64,000 nucleotides of DNA from UBA2336 sp049306095. Lineage in GTDB: Bacteria > Bacteroidota > Bacteroidia > Cytophagales > Cyclobacteriaceae. The stretch covers positions 1 through 64,000 of the forward strand of contig JBAQPU010000034.1 of the NCBI GenBank assembly GCA_049306095.1, in the 5' to 3' direction. The notes below the pieces were generated by a model. It made no database searches. It had not been told where the DNA came from and was given only the letters and a program-made list of their open reading frames with translations. Positions 32,168-40,474 of the stretch are shown in pieces. Positions within the stretch are counted from its first letter, which is position 1. Each line of letters opens with the position of its first letter. Made by a program: the position numbers and the translations under genes.

Positions 32168-35100
32168 ATGAAATGGTTATCTCCACTTGCCTTCTTGTTT
32201 TTTATTGTCCAGGTAGCTGAGAGTCAGATTAATGCCAAACTCATGCGCTACTTCGATGTTTCCTCTACGCAAATCACGTTTGTGTATGGAGGTGATTTGT
32301 GGATCATGCCGAAGTCGGGCGGGCAGGCTGTTCAAATTACACATTCACCCGGTGAAGAATCGTATCCGAAGTTTTCACCGGATGGTTCTGAGATCGCCTT
32401 CTCGGCCAGCTACAATGGTAACCAGGATGTGTTTGTCATGTCAACCAATGGTGGCATACCCACACGTGTAACGTATGCATCGTACGCAGACAGAATGGTT
32501 GAATGGAATCCTGACGGCAAACGCCTGCTGATCGCTACAAGACGGGAAGCAGGGACGCCCAGGGTCAATGAGTTTTTTTTGGTCAATAAGAAAGGTGGTC
32601 TTCCACAAAAGCTGCCCGTTCCGTACGGAGAGTTGGCAAGCTTTTCTGCGGATGGAAATAGACTTGTTTACATCACAAAGATTACGGAGAACTATCCTTT
32701 TAAGCGTTATCGCGGAGGGCTTACTTCCGACCTGATCATTTTTGATCTGACAACAAAGAAAGCCGAGAACATCACGAACAACCAGGCGAATGATGGAAAG
32801 CCTGCGTGGGCCGGAAATAAAATTTATTTTCTGTCCGATCAGGATAAAATGATGCGGCTCAACATCTGGGTGTACGATACGCAAGCTAAAACCTCCAAAC
32901 AGGTTACGACCTTCACGGACTTTGACATCACATATTTCTCCGCTGGCCCCAACGATTTGGTATTTGAGAATGGAGGAGTTCTCTACCGCATGGATCTGGC
33001 GACAGAAAAACAAGAGGCTGTTAAAGTGGATGTGGTGAGTGATCTTTCTGTTGAGATGACAAGAACGAAAAATGTGGAACGCAGCATTAGCAACATGTCA
33101 GCTTCGCCAGGCGGAAAGCGGATCGTTTTTGAGGCAAGGGGTGAACTTTTTAATGTGCCTGTTAAAGAGGGCTATGTAGTAAACATGACGCAGTCCAGCG
33201 GGGCATTTGATCAGAACCCTTCCTGGTCACCCGATGGAAACAGTGTGGCCTATTGGAGCGATCAATCCGGGGAGTATGAAATCTATATTCAAAACATGAA
33301 GCAAAATGGTGCTGCCAAAAAACTTTCCAACCGCAACAAGGGTTTTGGTTATGCGTTGAACTGGTCACCTGATAGCAAGAAGATCGCTTTCGTTGACGAA
33401 AAAAATAACATCAATGTTATCGATGCAGCAACGGGCGCTGAAAAGGTTGCTGATAATTACACATGGAATATCGGTCATGGAAGCCGATACGGATATACGA
33501 TCAGTTGGTCGCCCGACTCAAAATGGATTGCCTACACCAAAGGTGAGGACAACTCGAACGATGCCATCTTCCTGTACAATGTGGATGAAAGCAAGGCGTA
33601 TCGTGTAACGAGTGGATATTTTTCAGACAGCAACCCGACCTTCAGCACGAACGGAAAATATCTTTTCTACTTCACCGACAGGCAATTCAGTGCGGCCTAT
33701 AGCGGTTTGGGTGATGGTACCTGGATTTATCCGAACAATTCTCAATTAGCTGTGATCAGCCTGACAAAAGATGCGCCCGATTTACTGAACGCAAAAAATG
33801 ATGAAGTAAGTGCTGAGAAAAAAAGTGAAGCAGCTGCGAAGCCGGATGATAGGGGAGATAAAGACAAGAAGAAGGATGCTGAACCGGAGAAAAAATCTGA
33901 ACCACCTGTAACTGTGAAGATTGATTGGAATGACATCGAAAGCAGGCTCACCATACTCCCTCCCAAGCCCGGCAACCTGGGAAACCTGATGGCCTTTGAT
34001 GGCAAAGTCGTTTACCGGAGGTTCCCGATCACAGGCGATCAGGATGGCAAGCCCACGCTTGTATTTTATGATTTCGAGAAACGTGAAGAAAAGAAAATAT
34101 TAGACAACACCGAGAGTGCTAAAATTACCGCGGATGGTAAAAACGTTCTTATCCGCAGCAACGACAAGTACGGAATTATTAAACCGGAAGCAGATCAGAA
34201 AATTGAAACACCCATACCCACCGGTGACCTGACGATGCAACTCAACCCGAAGGAAGAGTGGAGGCAGATCTTCAATGACACATGGAGAAGGCACCGCGAT
34301 TTCTTTTACGACAGCGACATGCAAAAAGTGGATTGGAATGCACTGAGGACACGCTACGGTGCATTAATTGAAGATGCCCGAACCCGTTGGGACGTCAGCT
34401 ACATTCAATATAACCTGAATGCCGAATTGAGTGCGGGCCACACCTACACATCAGGTGGAGACAACGAATCAGTTACACCGATCATTACGGGATATCTCGG
34501 AATTGATTGGGAGTTGAGCAACGGAAAGTATCGCGTCAAGAGAATTGTAAGACCTGCAGCATGGGATACGGAAGTGCGCTCACCGTTTGATCACACAGGA
34601 AGCATGGTGGCAGTCGGTGATTATGTTTTAAGTGTAAACGGAATTGCATTGGATCCTGCAAAAGATCCTTACGCTGCTTTTGAAGGACTGTCCGGAAAAA
34701 CTGTTTCGTTGTCGGTTAGTAAAACGGGCAATGTAGCCGATGCAAAAAATGTCGTGATCAAATGCCTGACGCAGAATGAAGACCAAAACCTGCGTTACCT
34801 GGAATGGATTGAGAACAACAGGAAGTTGGTGGACAAACTTTCCGATGGAAACCTGGGCTACATCTACATGTCCAACACAGGCGGACAAGGACAACTGGAA
34901 CTGGTAAAAATGTTTTACGGTCAGCTGGCTAAAAAAGGCTTTGTGATTGATGAGCGGTTTAACGGTGGCGGACAATTAGCCGACCGTTTCCTGGAATTAA
35001 TGAAGCGGCCGGTGGTGTATAATTTAGCATGGCGCGGTGGCCGCCATCACGGATCACCCATCAAGGCCAATCCTGCACCGATGGGCATGCTCATCAACGG

Positions 35101-35470
35101 CTGGGCGGGTTCTGGTGGAGATGGTTTGCCCTGGGCGTTTCGTGAACAACACGGTGGACCGATTGTAGGAGAGAGGACACTCGGTATTTTAGTGGGACCG
35201 GCAACCGGCCACACCCTCATTGATGGCGGTGGCATCACCGTACCCGATGCGCGGTTGTATCACAATTCCGGAAAATGGTTTGATGAAGGTGTGGGTATCA
35301 AGCCTGATTATGAAGTATGGGATGACCCGAACATGCTGGTGCAGGGGCGAGATCCGCAAATGGAAAAAATTGTAGAAGAAGTGATGAAGCTGGTGAAAAC
35401 AAAACCGCATGTAGCCACTCCACCGCCTGCCAAGGAAGACCGAACCGCTGGAGGATTGAACAAAAATTAA
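32168..35470 (+). CDS. Tricorn-like S41 peptidase
   Basis: 1100 residues with a signal peptide (MKWLSPLAFLFFIVQVAES). First half: beta-propeller repeats of the PD40/TolB type ('PKFSPDGSEIAFSASYNGNQDVFVMSTNGG', 'NPSWSPDGNSVAYWSDQSGEYEIYIQ', 'TISWSPDSKWIAYTKG'). A charged linker rich in Lys/Asp/Glu follows (about 540-585). Then a helical domain ('WRRHRDFFYDSDMQKVDW'), a PDZ domain ('GSMVAVGDYVLSVNGIAL') and the S41 protease fold ('LGYIYMSNTG', 'FVIDERFNGGGQ', nucleophile serine in 'GWAGSGGDGLPW'). Cuts peptides exported or scavenged outside the cytoplasm. Full-length for the family. Confidence 0.92.
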   Translation: MKWLSPLAFLFFIVQVAESQINAKLMRYFDVSSTQITFVYGGDLWIMPKSGGQAVQITHSPGEESYPKFSPDGSEIAFSASYNGNQDVFVMSTNGGIPTRVTYASYADRMVEWNPDGKRLLIATRREAGTPRVNEFFLVNKKGGLPQKLPVPYGELASFSADGNRLVYITKITENYPFKRYRGGLTSDLIIFDLTTKKAENITNNQANDGKPAWAGNKIYFLSDQDKMMRLNIWVYDTQAKTSKQVTTFTDFDITYFSAGPNDLVFENGGVLYRMDLATEKQEAVKVDVVSDLSVEMTRTKNVERSISNMSASPGGKRIVFEARGELFNVPVKEGYVVNMTQSSGAFDQNPSWSPDGNSVAYWSDQSGEYEIYIQNMKQNGAAKKLSNRNKGFGYALNWSPDSKKIAFVDEKNNINVIDAATGAEKVADNYTWNIGHGSRYGYTISWSPDSKWIAYTKGEDNSNDAIFLYNVDESKAYRVTSGYFSDSNPTFSTNGKYLFYFTDRQFSAAYSGLGDGTWIYPNNSQLAVISLTKDAPDLLNAKNDEVSAEKKSEAAAKPDDRGDKDKKKDAEPEKKSEPPVTVKIDWNDIESRLTILPPKPGNLGNLMAFDGKVVYRRFPITGDQDGKPTLVFYDFEKREEKKILDNTESAKITADGKNVLIRSNDKYGIIKPEADQKIETPIPTGDLTMQLNPKEEWRQIFNDTWRRHRDFFYDSDMQKVDWNALRTRYGALIEDARTRWDVSYIQYNLNAELSAGHTYTSGGDNESVTPIITGYLGIDWELSNGKYRVKRIVRPAAWDTEVRSPFDHTGSMVAVGDYVLSVNGIALDPAKDPYAAFEGLSGKTVSLSVSKTGNVADAKNVVIKCLTQNEDQNLRYLEWIENNRKLVDKLSDGNLGYIYMSNTGGQGQLELVKMFYGQLAKKGFVIDERFNGGGQLADRFLELMKRPVVYNLAWRGGRHHGSPIKANPAPMGMLINGWAGSGGDGLPWAFREQHGGPIVGERTLGILVGPATGHTLIDGGGITVPDARLYHNSGKWFDEGVGIKPDYEVWDDPNMLVQGRDPQMEKIVEEVMKLVKTKPHVATPPPAKEDRTAGGLNKN

Positions 35471-35579
35471 AAGGCCTGAATTATAAATTAAAATGTTGAC
35501 GTCTTTTTAGAAGGTGTCAGCATCTTTGTTTAGTATCAATTCCTTACGCTGTCATTTTTTGTAGCCAATGCTAGTGAGC

Positions 35580-35589
35580 AGCGATCGCT
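35580..35589. repeat. 10-bp perfect palindrome AGCGATCGCT
   Basis: Contains GCGATCGC. Sits in the gap after the tricorn-like gene, close to the right direct repeat. Confidence 0.4.
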
Positions 35590-35610
35590 AGTCCACCACA
35601 AAGATCTCTA

Positions 35611-35633
35611 CAAGTTGACATAAACACCTTGTT
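35611..35633 (+). repeat. 23-nt direct repeat, right copy
   Basis: Same sequence as 31909-31931 with one mismatch. It runs straight into the left terminal inverted repeat of the cassette-like gene (35630). Confidence 0.7.
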
Positions 35634-35648
35634 GTGCGCTGCCCTTCT
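35630..35648 (+). repeat. Left end of cassette, inverted repeat
   Basis: TGTTGTGCGCTGCCCTTCT. Its inverted partner is at 36130-36148 with 17 of 19 bases matching. Overlaps the stop codon of the orphan gene. Confidence 0.7.
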
Positions 35649-36123
35649 ATAGGCGTCCTGTTAAATTAGAAGGTCCAAATTCTCCGGTTTTTAAATCTAG
35701 CTGTCTTGATTCAAACCAATCATAGTCGAACCCTACCCATATTGAAATTGAAGTCTCACTAACTTTGTCCCCGAACTGAACAAATCTTAGACTCGCTGTT
35801 GCATCTTTATCTCCAACTTTGTCTTTGAATTTTAAATATGTCGGAGTGATTGGAATTGGTGGTTTTAAATTAAATCGGATTGTCCCGTTTTCGTTTAATA
35901 TTTTTAATGTGTCAGCAGTTTTATTGAGTCCGCCATGAATTACTAATATTTCTCTTTTGGTAGGAGATATTGCAGTCAAAAATATTTTTGAGTTCTCAAT
36001 TTCAAATTCACGTCTGTCAAGTCCATCTGTCCATTCTATTTTTGTTCCCACTCCATGGTCCACATAGTCCGTCAGTTCCCTTTTGTTATTTTGTCTGTCT
36101 GTAATAAATAACCTGTTTATCAT
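35647..36123 (-). CDS. Orphan AT-rich gene inside a cassette
   Basis: About 158 residues from ATG 36123 ('MINRLFITDRQNNKRELTDYVD'); an earlier start at 36144 would lie within the terminal repeat. Predicted soluble, beta-rich and with many Thr/Ile/Asn/Lys, no cysteines: 'GTKIEWTDGLDRREFEIENSKIFLTAISPTKREILVIHGG', 'IRFNLKPPIPITPTYLKFKDKVG', 'ISIWVGFDYDWFESRQLDLKTGEFG'. Codons are much more A/T-rich than in the neighbours (runs such as TTTAATATTTTTAATG), which suggests recent arrival. No family recognised. The gene fills the space between the two 19-nt inverted repeats. Confidence 0.6.
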   Translation of the reverse strand: MINRLFITDRQNNKRELTDYVDHGVGTKIEWTDGLDRREFEIENSKIFLTAISPTKREILVIHGGLNKTADTLKILNENGTIRFNLKPPIPITPTYLKFKDKVGDKDATASLRFVQFGDKVSETSISIWVGFDYDWFESRQLDLKTGEFGPSNLTGRL

Positions 36124-36129
36124 TTGTCC

Positions 36130-36148
36130 AGAAGGGTTGCGCACAACA
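36130..36148 (-). repeat. Right end of cassette, inverted repeat
   Basis: AGAAGGGTTGCGCACAACA on the plus strand, the inverted partner of 35630-35648. It begins 6 nt upstream of the orphan gene's ATG. Confidence 0.7.
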
Positions 36149-36226
36149 TTCTAAATATATGCAATTACCTATATTGCTTATTTGTCTTATTGGGAGACCG
36201 ATCAATAAAGAGATAATTGAAAAATT

Positions 36227-37336
36227 CTAGGCTGTAACAGCCGCAACACTCAACGCTGGTTTCTTGCCAAGTTCTTTCAGCAAGCGCGTGTGTGCGACAA
36301 TCGCCTGAGCAAATGTTTCTTTCGATTTGTAAGGCAGTCCAAACTCTTTTGCGGTCTCCTCAACAATCCCTGCTATTTTACGGTAGTGTACGTGACAGAT
36401 GTTTGGGAACAAGTGATGCTCTACCTGGTAGTTTAATCCGCCTACATACCATGAAAAAAGTCTATGACGATGGCCGAAGTTGGTAGTCGTATGCAGCTGA
36501 TGAATAGCCCAGTTGTTTTCGAGATTGCCCTCCTGGTCAGGTACCGGGTATTCGGTTCCTTCAATCACATGGGCCGGTTGAAAAATAATGGCCAGGATAA
36601 ATCCCGCCACGTATTGCATTAGCAAAAAACCAAGTAACACGTGCCACCAGGCTATCGGTAAAATAATAATGGGCAGTACTATGATGTAACCTGTATAAAA
36701 TACCTTGCTGAACAGCATCACCAGCCATTCCTGCCGAATGGATGCTTTTTGTTTTTTTACCAGTCCTTCACGGTGGTACCTGTTTAAACGGGAGTAATCC
36801 TTAAACACAATCCACACGAACGTGAGAAGTCCGTAAAAAAACCACGCGTAAAGATGTTGCCATTGGTGCATGGCTTTCCAGGGTGTACCAGGAGCCATAC
36901 GAATTACTCCCCGCGGACTGATGTCCTCATCCACATCGTGTACATTGGTGTACGTGTGGTGCAATACATTGTGCTGAACTTTCCAGTTAAAAGCATGACC
37001 TCCAATAACATTGAGTGAAAGACCAAGAAAATTATTAACCCATGGTTTTGACGAATAGGCTCCGTGATTGGCATCGTGCATAACCGAAAGACCGATACCT
37101 GCTGTGCCCAAGCCCATTACAAAATACAAGCCGTAAAAAGCCCACATCGAAGAAAACATTCCGGTAATCATCAATAGGTAGGGCACAAGAAAAAGCGTAA
37201 ACATGAAAATGGTTTTGATGACCATTTCACTATTGGCGGTTCGCTCAATTTTATTTGATGTGAAATAGGCATTTACCCGCTGAGTAAGGGTAGTAAAAAA
37301 TTCGGCCTGGCCGCGGGCAAATTTGAGTGTTTTCAT
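36227..37336 (-). CDS. Membrane fatty acid desaturase
   Basis: 369 residues, four or so membrane segments, and the three histidine boxes of the di-iron desaturases: 'MHDANHGAYS' (HxxxH), 'QHNVLHHTYTNVHDVDED' (HxxxHH) and 'NYQVEHHLFPNICHVHY' (QxxHH). These insert a double bond in acyl chains with oxygen and an electron donor. The front-end/acyl-lipid type is suggested by the 'QVEHH' third box. Helps set membrane fluidity. It ends just after the cassette region, and psd follows upstream. Confidence 0.9.
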   Translation of the reverse strand: MKTLKFARGQAEFFTTLTQRVNAYFTSNKIERTANSEMVIKTIFMFTLFLVPYLLMITGMFSSMWAFYGLYFVMGLGTAGIGLSVMHDANHGAYSSKPWVNNFLGLSLNVIGGHAFNWKVQHNVLHHTYTNVHDVDEDISPRGVIRMAPGTPWKAMHQWQHLYAWFFYGLLTFVWIVFKDYSRLNRYHREGLVKKQKASIRQEWLVMLFSKVFYTGYIIVLPIIILPIAWWHVLLGFLLMQYVAGFILAIIFQPAHVIEGTEYPVPDQEGNLENNWAIHQLHTTTNFGHRHRLFSWYVGGLNYQVEHHLFPNICHVHYRKIAGIVEETAKEFGLPYKSKETFAQAIVAHTRLLKELGKKPALSVAAVTA

Positions 37337-37479
37337 GTTGAACTATTATGGCTACAGATTCGCCCGTCCTGAGAGGAAGAATGGAAACCTGAACTCGAAA
37401 GATAGGGAATGATGTTGGGTATAACGACCGTGAGGAAAAAATAAAAAGTAAAACAGCGAAAGAAGCCGGTATGAGCAGA

Positions 37480-38136
37480 TTATAATTCTGCAATGATGGT
37501 CTTGCCTCCTGTAGTTTTATCGTTCAGGTTAACTTTTACAACCGCGTTTAATGGTAAGAAAATGTCGACCCGCGAACCGAATTTGATGAAACCAAATTCC
37601 TGTCCTTGCTCCAGTTGTTGGCCCTGTTGCACATAACATTTAATTCTACGAGCCAATGCTCCAGCGATTTGGCGGAACAGAACTTCGGTACCGTTGCCCA
37701 TCTTAGCCACAACCGTGGTACGCTCATTTTCAGTACTTGATTTTGGATGCCACGCCACAAGATATTTTCCGGGATGATATTTATAATAGCTGATCGATCC
37801 GCCTACAGGCATACGATTTACGTGCACATTAAAAGGCGACATGAAGATTGAAATTTGTTTGCGTTTACCTTTAAAGTATTCAGGCTCTTCGGCTTCTTCA
37901 ATGACCACTACTTTCCCATCGGCTGGAGCAATAACCTGTTTTTCATTTTTTGAAATTGTGAAGATTGGATTGCGGAAGAACTGCAACACGATCAGGTAGA
38001 AGATAATTAACCCTCCGATTACTATGTTGCGGACAACAATCGCCTCAGGAAAAAAATACTGGAAGATGTAAATGATTGCCACAAATGCAATCAATAAAAC
38101 AAATAGCAGTGTTCTTCCTTCTTTATGTATGGTCAT
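37480..38136 (-). CDS. psd: Phosphatidylserine decarboxylase family protein
   Basis: 218 residues, short (archaeal-type) class. Makes phosphatidylethanolamine from phosphatidylserine. Two N-terminal membrane helices (about 10-55), then 'FFRNPIF', 'VIAPADGKVVVIEEA', 'ISIFMSPFNVHVNRMPVGGSI' and the self-cleavage site 'GFIKFGSRVDIFLP' (G-S bond giving the pyruvoyl group). The ATG at 38136 is 18 nt from a palindrome. CdsA, 1.5 kb upstream on the same strand, serves the same phospholipid pathway. Confidence 0.9.
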   Translation of the reverse strand: MTIHKEGRTLLFVLLIAFVAIIYIFQYFFPEAIVVRNIVIGGLIIFYLIVLQFFRNPIFTISKNEKQVIAPADGKVVVIEEAEEPEYFKGKRKQISIFMSPFNVHVNRMPVGGSISYYKYHPGKYLVAWHPKSSTENERTTVVAKMGNGTEVLFRQIAGALARRIKCYVQQGQQLEQGQEFGFIKFGSRVDIFLPLNAVVKVNLNDKTTGGKTIIAEL

Positions 38137-38153
38137 GATATTGCTTTAATGTC

Positions 38154-38174
38154 ATGCTGAACTTGTTTCAGCAT
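38154..38174. repeat. Palindrome ATGCTGAA-CTTGT-TTCAGCAT
   Basis: Eight perfect pairs, 5-nt loop CTTGT (reverse complement of ACAAG). First of a facing pair with 38192-38212. Confidence 0.72.
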
Positions 38175-38191
38175 CTAACGAAACTAAATAG

Positions 38192-38212
38192 ACCCCGAAA
38201 CAAGTTCGGGGT
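38192..38212. repeat. Palindrome ACCCCGAA-ACAAG-TTCGGGGT
   Basis: Eight perfect pairs with loop ACAAG. Different arms from its neighbour, but the same loop (reversed). Located just after the gdhA stop, so it may also end that transcript. Confidence 0.72.
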
Positions 38213-38222
38213 GACGAGAGTT

Positions 38223-39497
38223 TTAAAATCCTCCGCGGTACTTATATGTTTTCGCCACTTTGTCAATAGCCACCATGTACGCTGCAATGCGCATAGGCAC
38301 TTTATAGTCTTGAGCCGTTTTGAATACGTTGTTGAAAGCATCTTTCATAATCCGGTCTGATCTGCGGTTTACGCGCTCGGCATCCCACTTATACCCCAAA
38401 CGATTTTGCACCCACTCGAAATAAGAAACGGTAACACCACCGGCATTCGCCAGAATATCGGGTACCACCATGATGCCTTTTTCTTTAATGATACTGTCAG
38501 CTTTGGAAGAAGTTGGGCCGTTGGCGCCCTCTACAATTAATTTGGCTTTAATGTTGGGTGCATTGTTTGCGGTAATCACATCTTCGGTAGCGGCCGGAAC
38601 CAGTACATCAACAGGAAGGGTGAGAATATCCGATCCCGGAATTTTTTCTGCACCTGTAAATCCTTCAAGAGAACCTTTGTTCGCATCGCGATACTTCACA
38701 GCGGCTTCAATGTCAAGTCCTTTTTCGTTGTAGTATGCACTTGAAAGATCGCTGATGGCTTGCACCACCAGTCCACGTTCAGCTAAAAGGCGTGCTGCCC
38801 ATGAACCTACGTTGCCAAATCCCTGTACAGCACACGTTGCTTTGTACGGATTGATTTTCAATTTCTCCATGGCAGCTAATGCCGATACCATTACACCACG
38901 ACCGGTTGCTTCTGTTCTTCCTAATGAACCACCTAATACAATTGGTTTACCGGTAACAACAGCATTCACCGTCATACCTTGTGTTTTAGAATACTCGTCC
39001 ATCAACCATGCCATCTCACGCGGACCGGTTCCCATATCAGGAGCGGGAATGTCACGATCGGGCCCGAATACGTCAATCATCGCGCTGGTGTAAGCACGCG
39101 TTAAGCGTTCAATTTCTCCGGCCGACATTTCGCGCGGGTTACAGGTAATGCCACCCTTCGCGCCTCCGTACGGAATATCAACAACAGCACACTTCCAGGT
39201 CATCCAGGCAGCCAATGCTTTTACTTCATCAAGGTTAACATGGGTATCGTACCGGATACCACCTTTGGAGGGGCCGAGAATAGTCGAGTGAACTACGCGG
39301 TAGCCTTCAAACACTTTGATGCTACCATCGTCCATGGTCACCGGTAATGAAACAATGACCTGGCGCGCGGGCGACTTTAAAACGTTGTACACTTCTTCTT
39401 CTAATCCCAGCATTTGTGAGGCCACGCGAAAGCGTGAGATCATTGCTTCAAAAGGATTTTCTTTGTCTAACAGGGGAGCAGGCTCTAGATAACCCAT
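38223..39497 (-). CDS. gdhA: Glutamate dehydrogenase
   Basis: Interconverts glutamate and 2-oxoglutarate plus ammonia. 424 residues, the shorter hexameric class. 'VHSTILGPSKGGIRYDTHVNLDEVKALA', the catalytic lysine region 'IPYGGAKGGITCNPREMS', 'APDMGTGPREMAWLMDEY', and the nucleotide loop 'CAVQGFGNVGSWAARLL' are clear. 'GGVTVSYFEWVQNRLGYKW' is the conserved C-terminal segment. NAD or NADP preference is not evident. A -7 box at 39542-39549 and a direct repeat in the leader precede it. Confidence 0.94.
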   Translation of the reverse strand: MGYLEPAPLLDKENPFEAMISRFRVASQMLGLEEEVYNVLKSPARQVIVSLPVTMDDGSIKVFEGYRVVHSTILGPSKGGIRYDTHVNLDEVKALAAWMTWKCAVVDIPYGGAKGGITCNPREMSAGEIERLTRAYTSAMIDVFGPDRDIPAPDMGTGPREMAWLMDEYSKTQGMTVNAVVTGKPIVLGGSLGRTEATGRGVMVSALAAMEKLKINPYKATCAVQGFGNVGSWAARLLAERGLVVQAISDLSSAYYNEKGLDIEAAVKYRDANKGSLEGFTGAEKIPGSDILTLPVDVLVPAATEDVITANNAPNIKAKLIVEGANGPTSSKADSIIKEKGIMVVPDILANAGGVTVSYFEWVQNRLGYKWDAERVNRRSDRIMKDAFNNVFKTAQDYKVPMRIAAYMVAIDKVAKTYKYRGGF

Positions 39498-39512
39498 GAA
39501 AATGGAATTTTA

Positions 39513-39536
39513 GTTAAAAACTGACTGGTTAAAAAC
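39513..39536 (-). promoter_or_regulatory. Direct repeat in the gdhA leader
   Basis: GTTAAAAAC occurs twice (39513-39521 and 39528-39536), 15 nt apart, between the -7 box and the gdhA ATG. A repeat of this kind is a candidate binding site for a regulator, but there is no direct evidence. Confidence 0.3.
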
Positions 39537-39541
39537 GCTTA

Positions 39542-39549
39542 CAAAGATA
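39542..39549 (-). promoter_or_regulatory. -7 promoter box of gdhA
   Basis: Minus strand TATCTTTG, exact. The leader to the ATG at 39497 is about 40 nt. No clear -33 TTG. Confidence 0.5.
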
Positions 39550-39616
39550 TAGAAATTAGTCTTCTGGCACGGGGTTTTGCTTAAAATCAAACCGTGGTTA
39601 CAGGCGGTTAAAATCA

Positions 39617-40474
39617 TCAGAAAATTTCGAGATATGCAACAATGAACGGTGCAGAGATCAGCAGTCCGTCAAAGCGATCGAGAAAGCCACCATGGCCGGG
39701 AAGGCTGTCGCCTGAATCTTTAATTTCGATACTGCGCTTAAGAAGAGATTCTACGAGATCGCCAAAGGTTCCTCCAATGATGATGATCATACTCACGATG
39801 AGCCAATCAACTAAACTTAGGCTGTGGAAGTAAAGAGTAAGTACATAGGTCATGATGATGGCCAGAGCAGCGCCACCCCAAAATCCTTCCCACGATTTTT
39901 TTGGAGAGATGCGTTCGAAGAGTTTATGTTTTCCGAAAAATGTTCCGGCAAAGTATGCACCTGTATCGCTGGCCCACAAAATCAACAAGCAACCTAAAAT
40001 AATTTCATAGTTGTAATGTGAAACCACGGCACCTTCCTGAACAGTATCGCGAAATACTGCATGATTCAGTAATGCGAAAGGCAGTGCTACGTAAAACACA
40101 CCTAAAAAAGTGAAGGCAATATTGGTAAAAGGTTTTTGTTCAGACTTTTTATAAAGCTTAACCAGGTACACAACGGCTACCAGCGGAAAAATGACGAAAT
40201 AATATTTATAGGGAATGGTTTGTTGTTCTATAAAAAAAGAAAGGGAGAAAACAGCCAGGCCAATAATGGTTCCCAGTGTTTTTAACGGAATCATACCATC
40301 TACCCCTGACAGTTTGTAAAATTCCAGCAGCGAAAAAAGGCAGATGAAAAAGAAAATTCCGAAATAAGCCCACTCGCTGATGCTCACCCCAAAAATGATC
40401 GCAGCTGCCCCCAATAAACCGGTAATGAGTCGCTGTGTAAGATTACTGTACTTGGCCAGAGGTTTGGTCGTCAT
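39617..40474 (-). CDS. cdsA: Phosphatidate cytidylyltransferase CdsA
   Basis: Makes CDP-diacylglycerol from phosphatidate and CTP, the branch point of phospholipid synthesis. About 285 residues with eight or so membrane helices. The family signature is intact near the C-terminus: 'LLKRSIEIKDSGDSLPGHGGFLDRFDGL'-type region (S-x-K-R-x4-K-D-x-G ... P-x-H-G-G-x-x-D-R). I use ATG 40474 ('MTTKPLAKYSNLTQRL'); the start lies inside the CPBP protease gene, overlapping by 32 nt, so translation is probably coupled. Confidence 0.92.
   Translation of the reverse strand: MTTKPLAKYSNLTQRLITGLLGAAAIIFGVSISEWAYFGIFFFICLFSLLEFYKLSGVDGMIPLKTLGTIIGLAVFSLSFFIEQQTIPYKYYFVIFPLVAVVYLVKLYKKSEQKPFTNIAFTFLGVFYVALPFALLNHAVFRDTVQEGAVVSHYNYEIILGCLLILWASDTGAYFAGTFFGKHKLFERISPKKSWEGFWGGAALAIIMTYVLTLYFHSLSLVDWLIVSMIIIIGGTFGDLVESLLKRSIEIKDSGDSLPGHGGFLDRFDGLLISAPFIVAYLEIF

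Noticed and set aside
32441..33013. 190-codon frame on the minus strand inside the tricorn-like gene
   Set aside because: Shadow of a strong plus-strand gene; composition and lack of any motif fit an antisense artefact.
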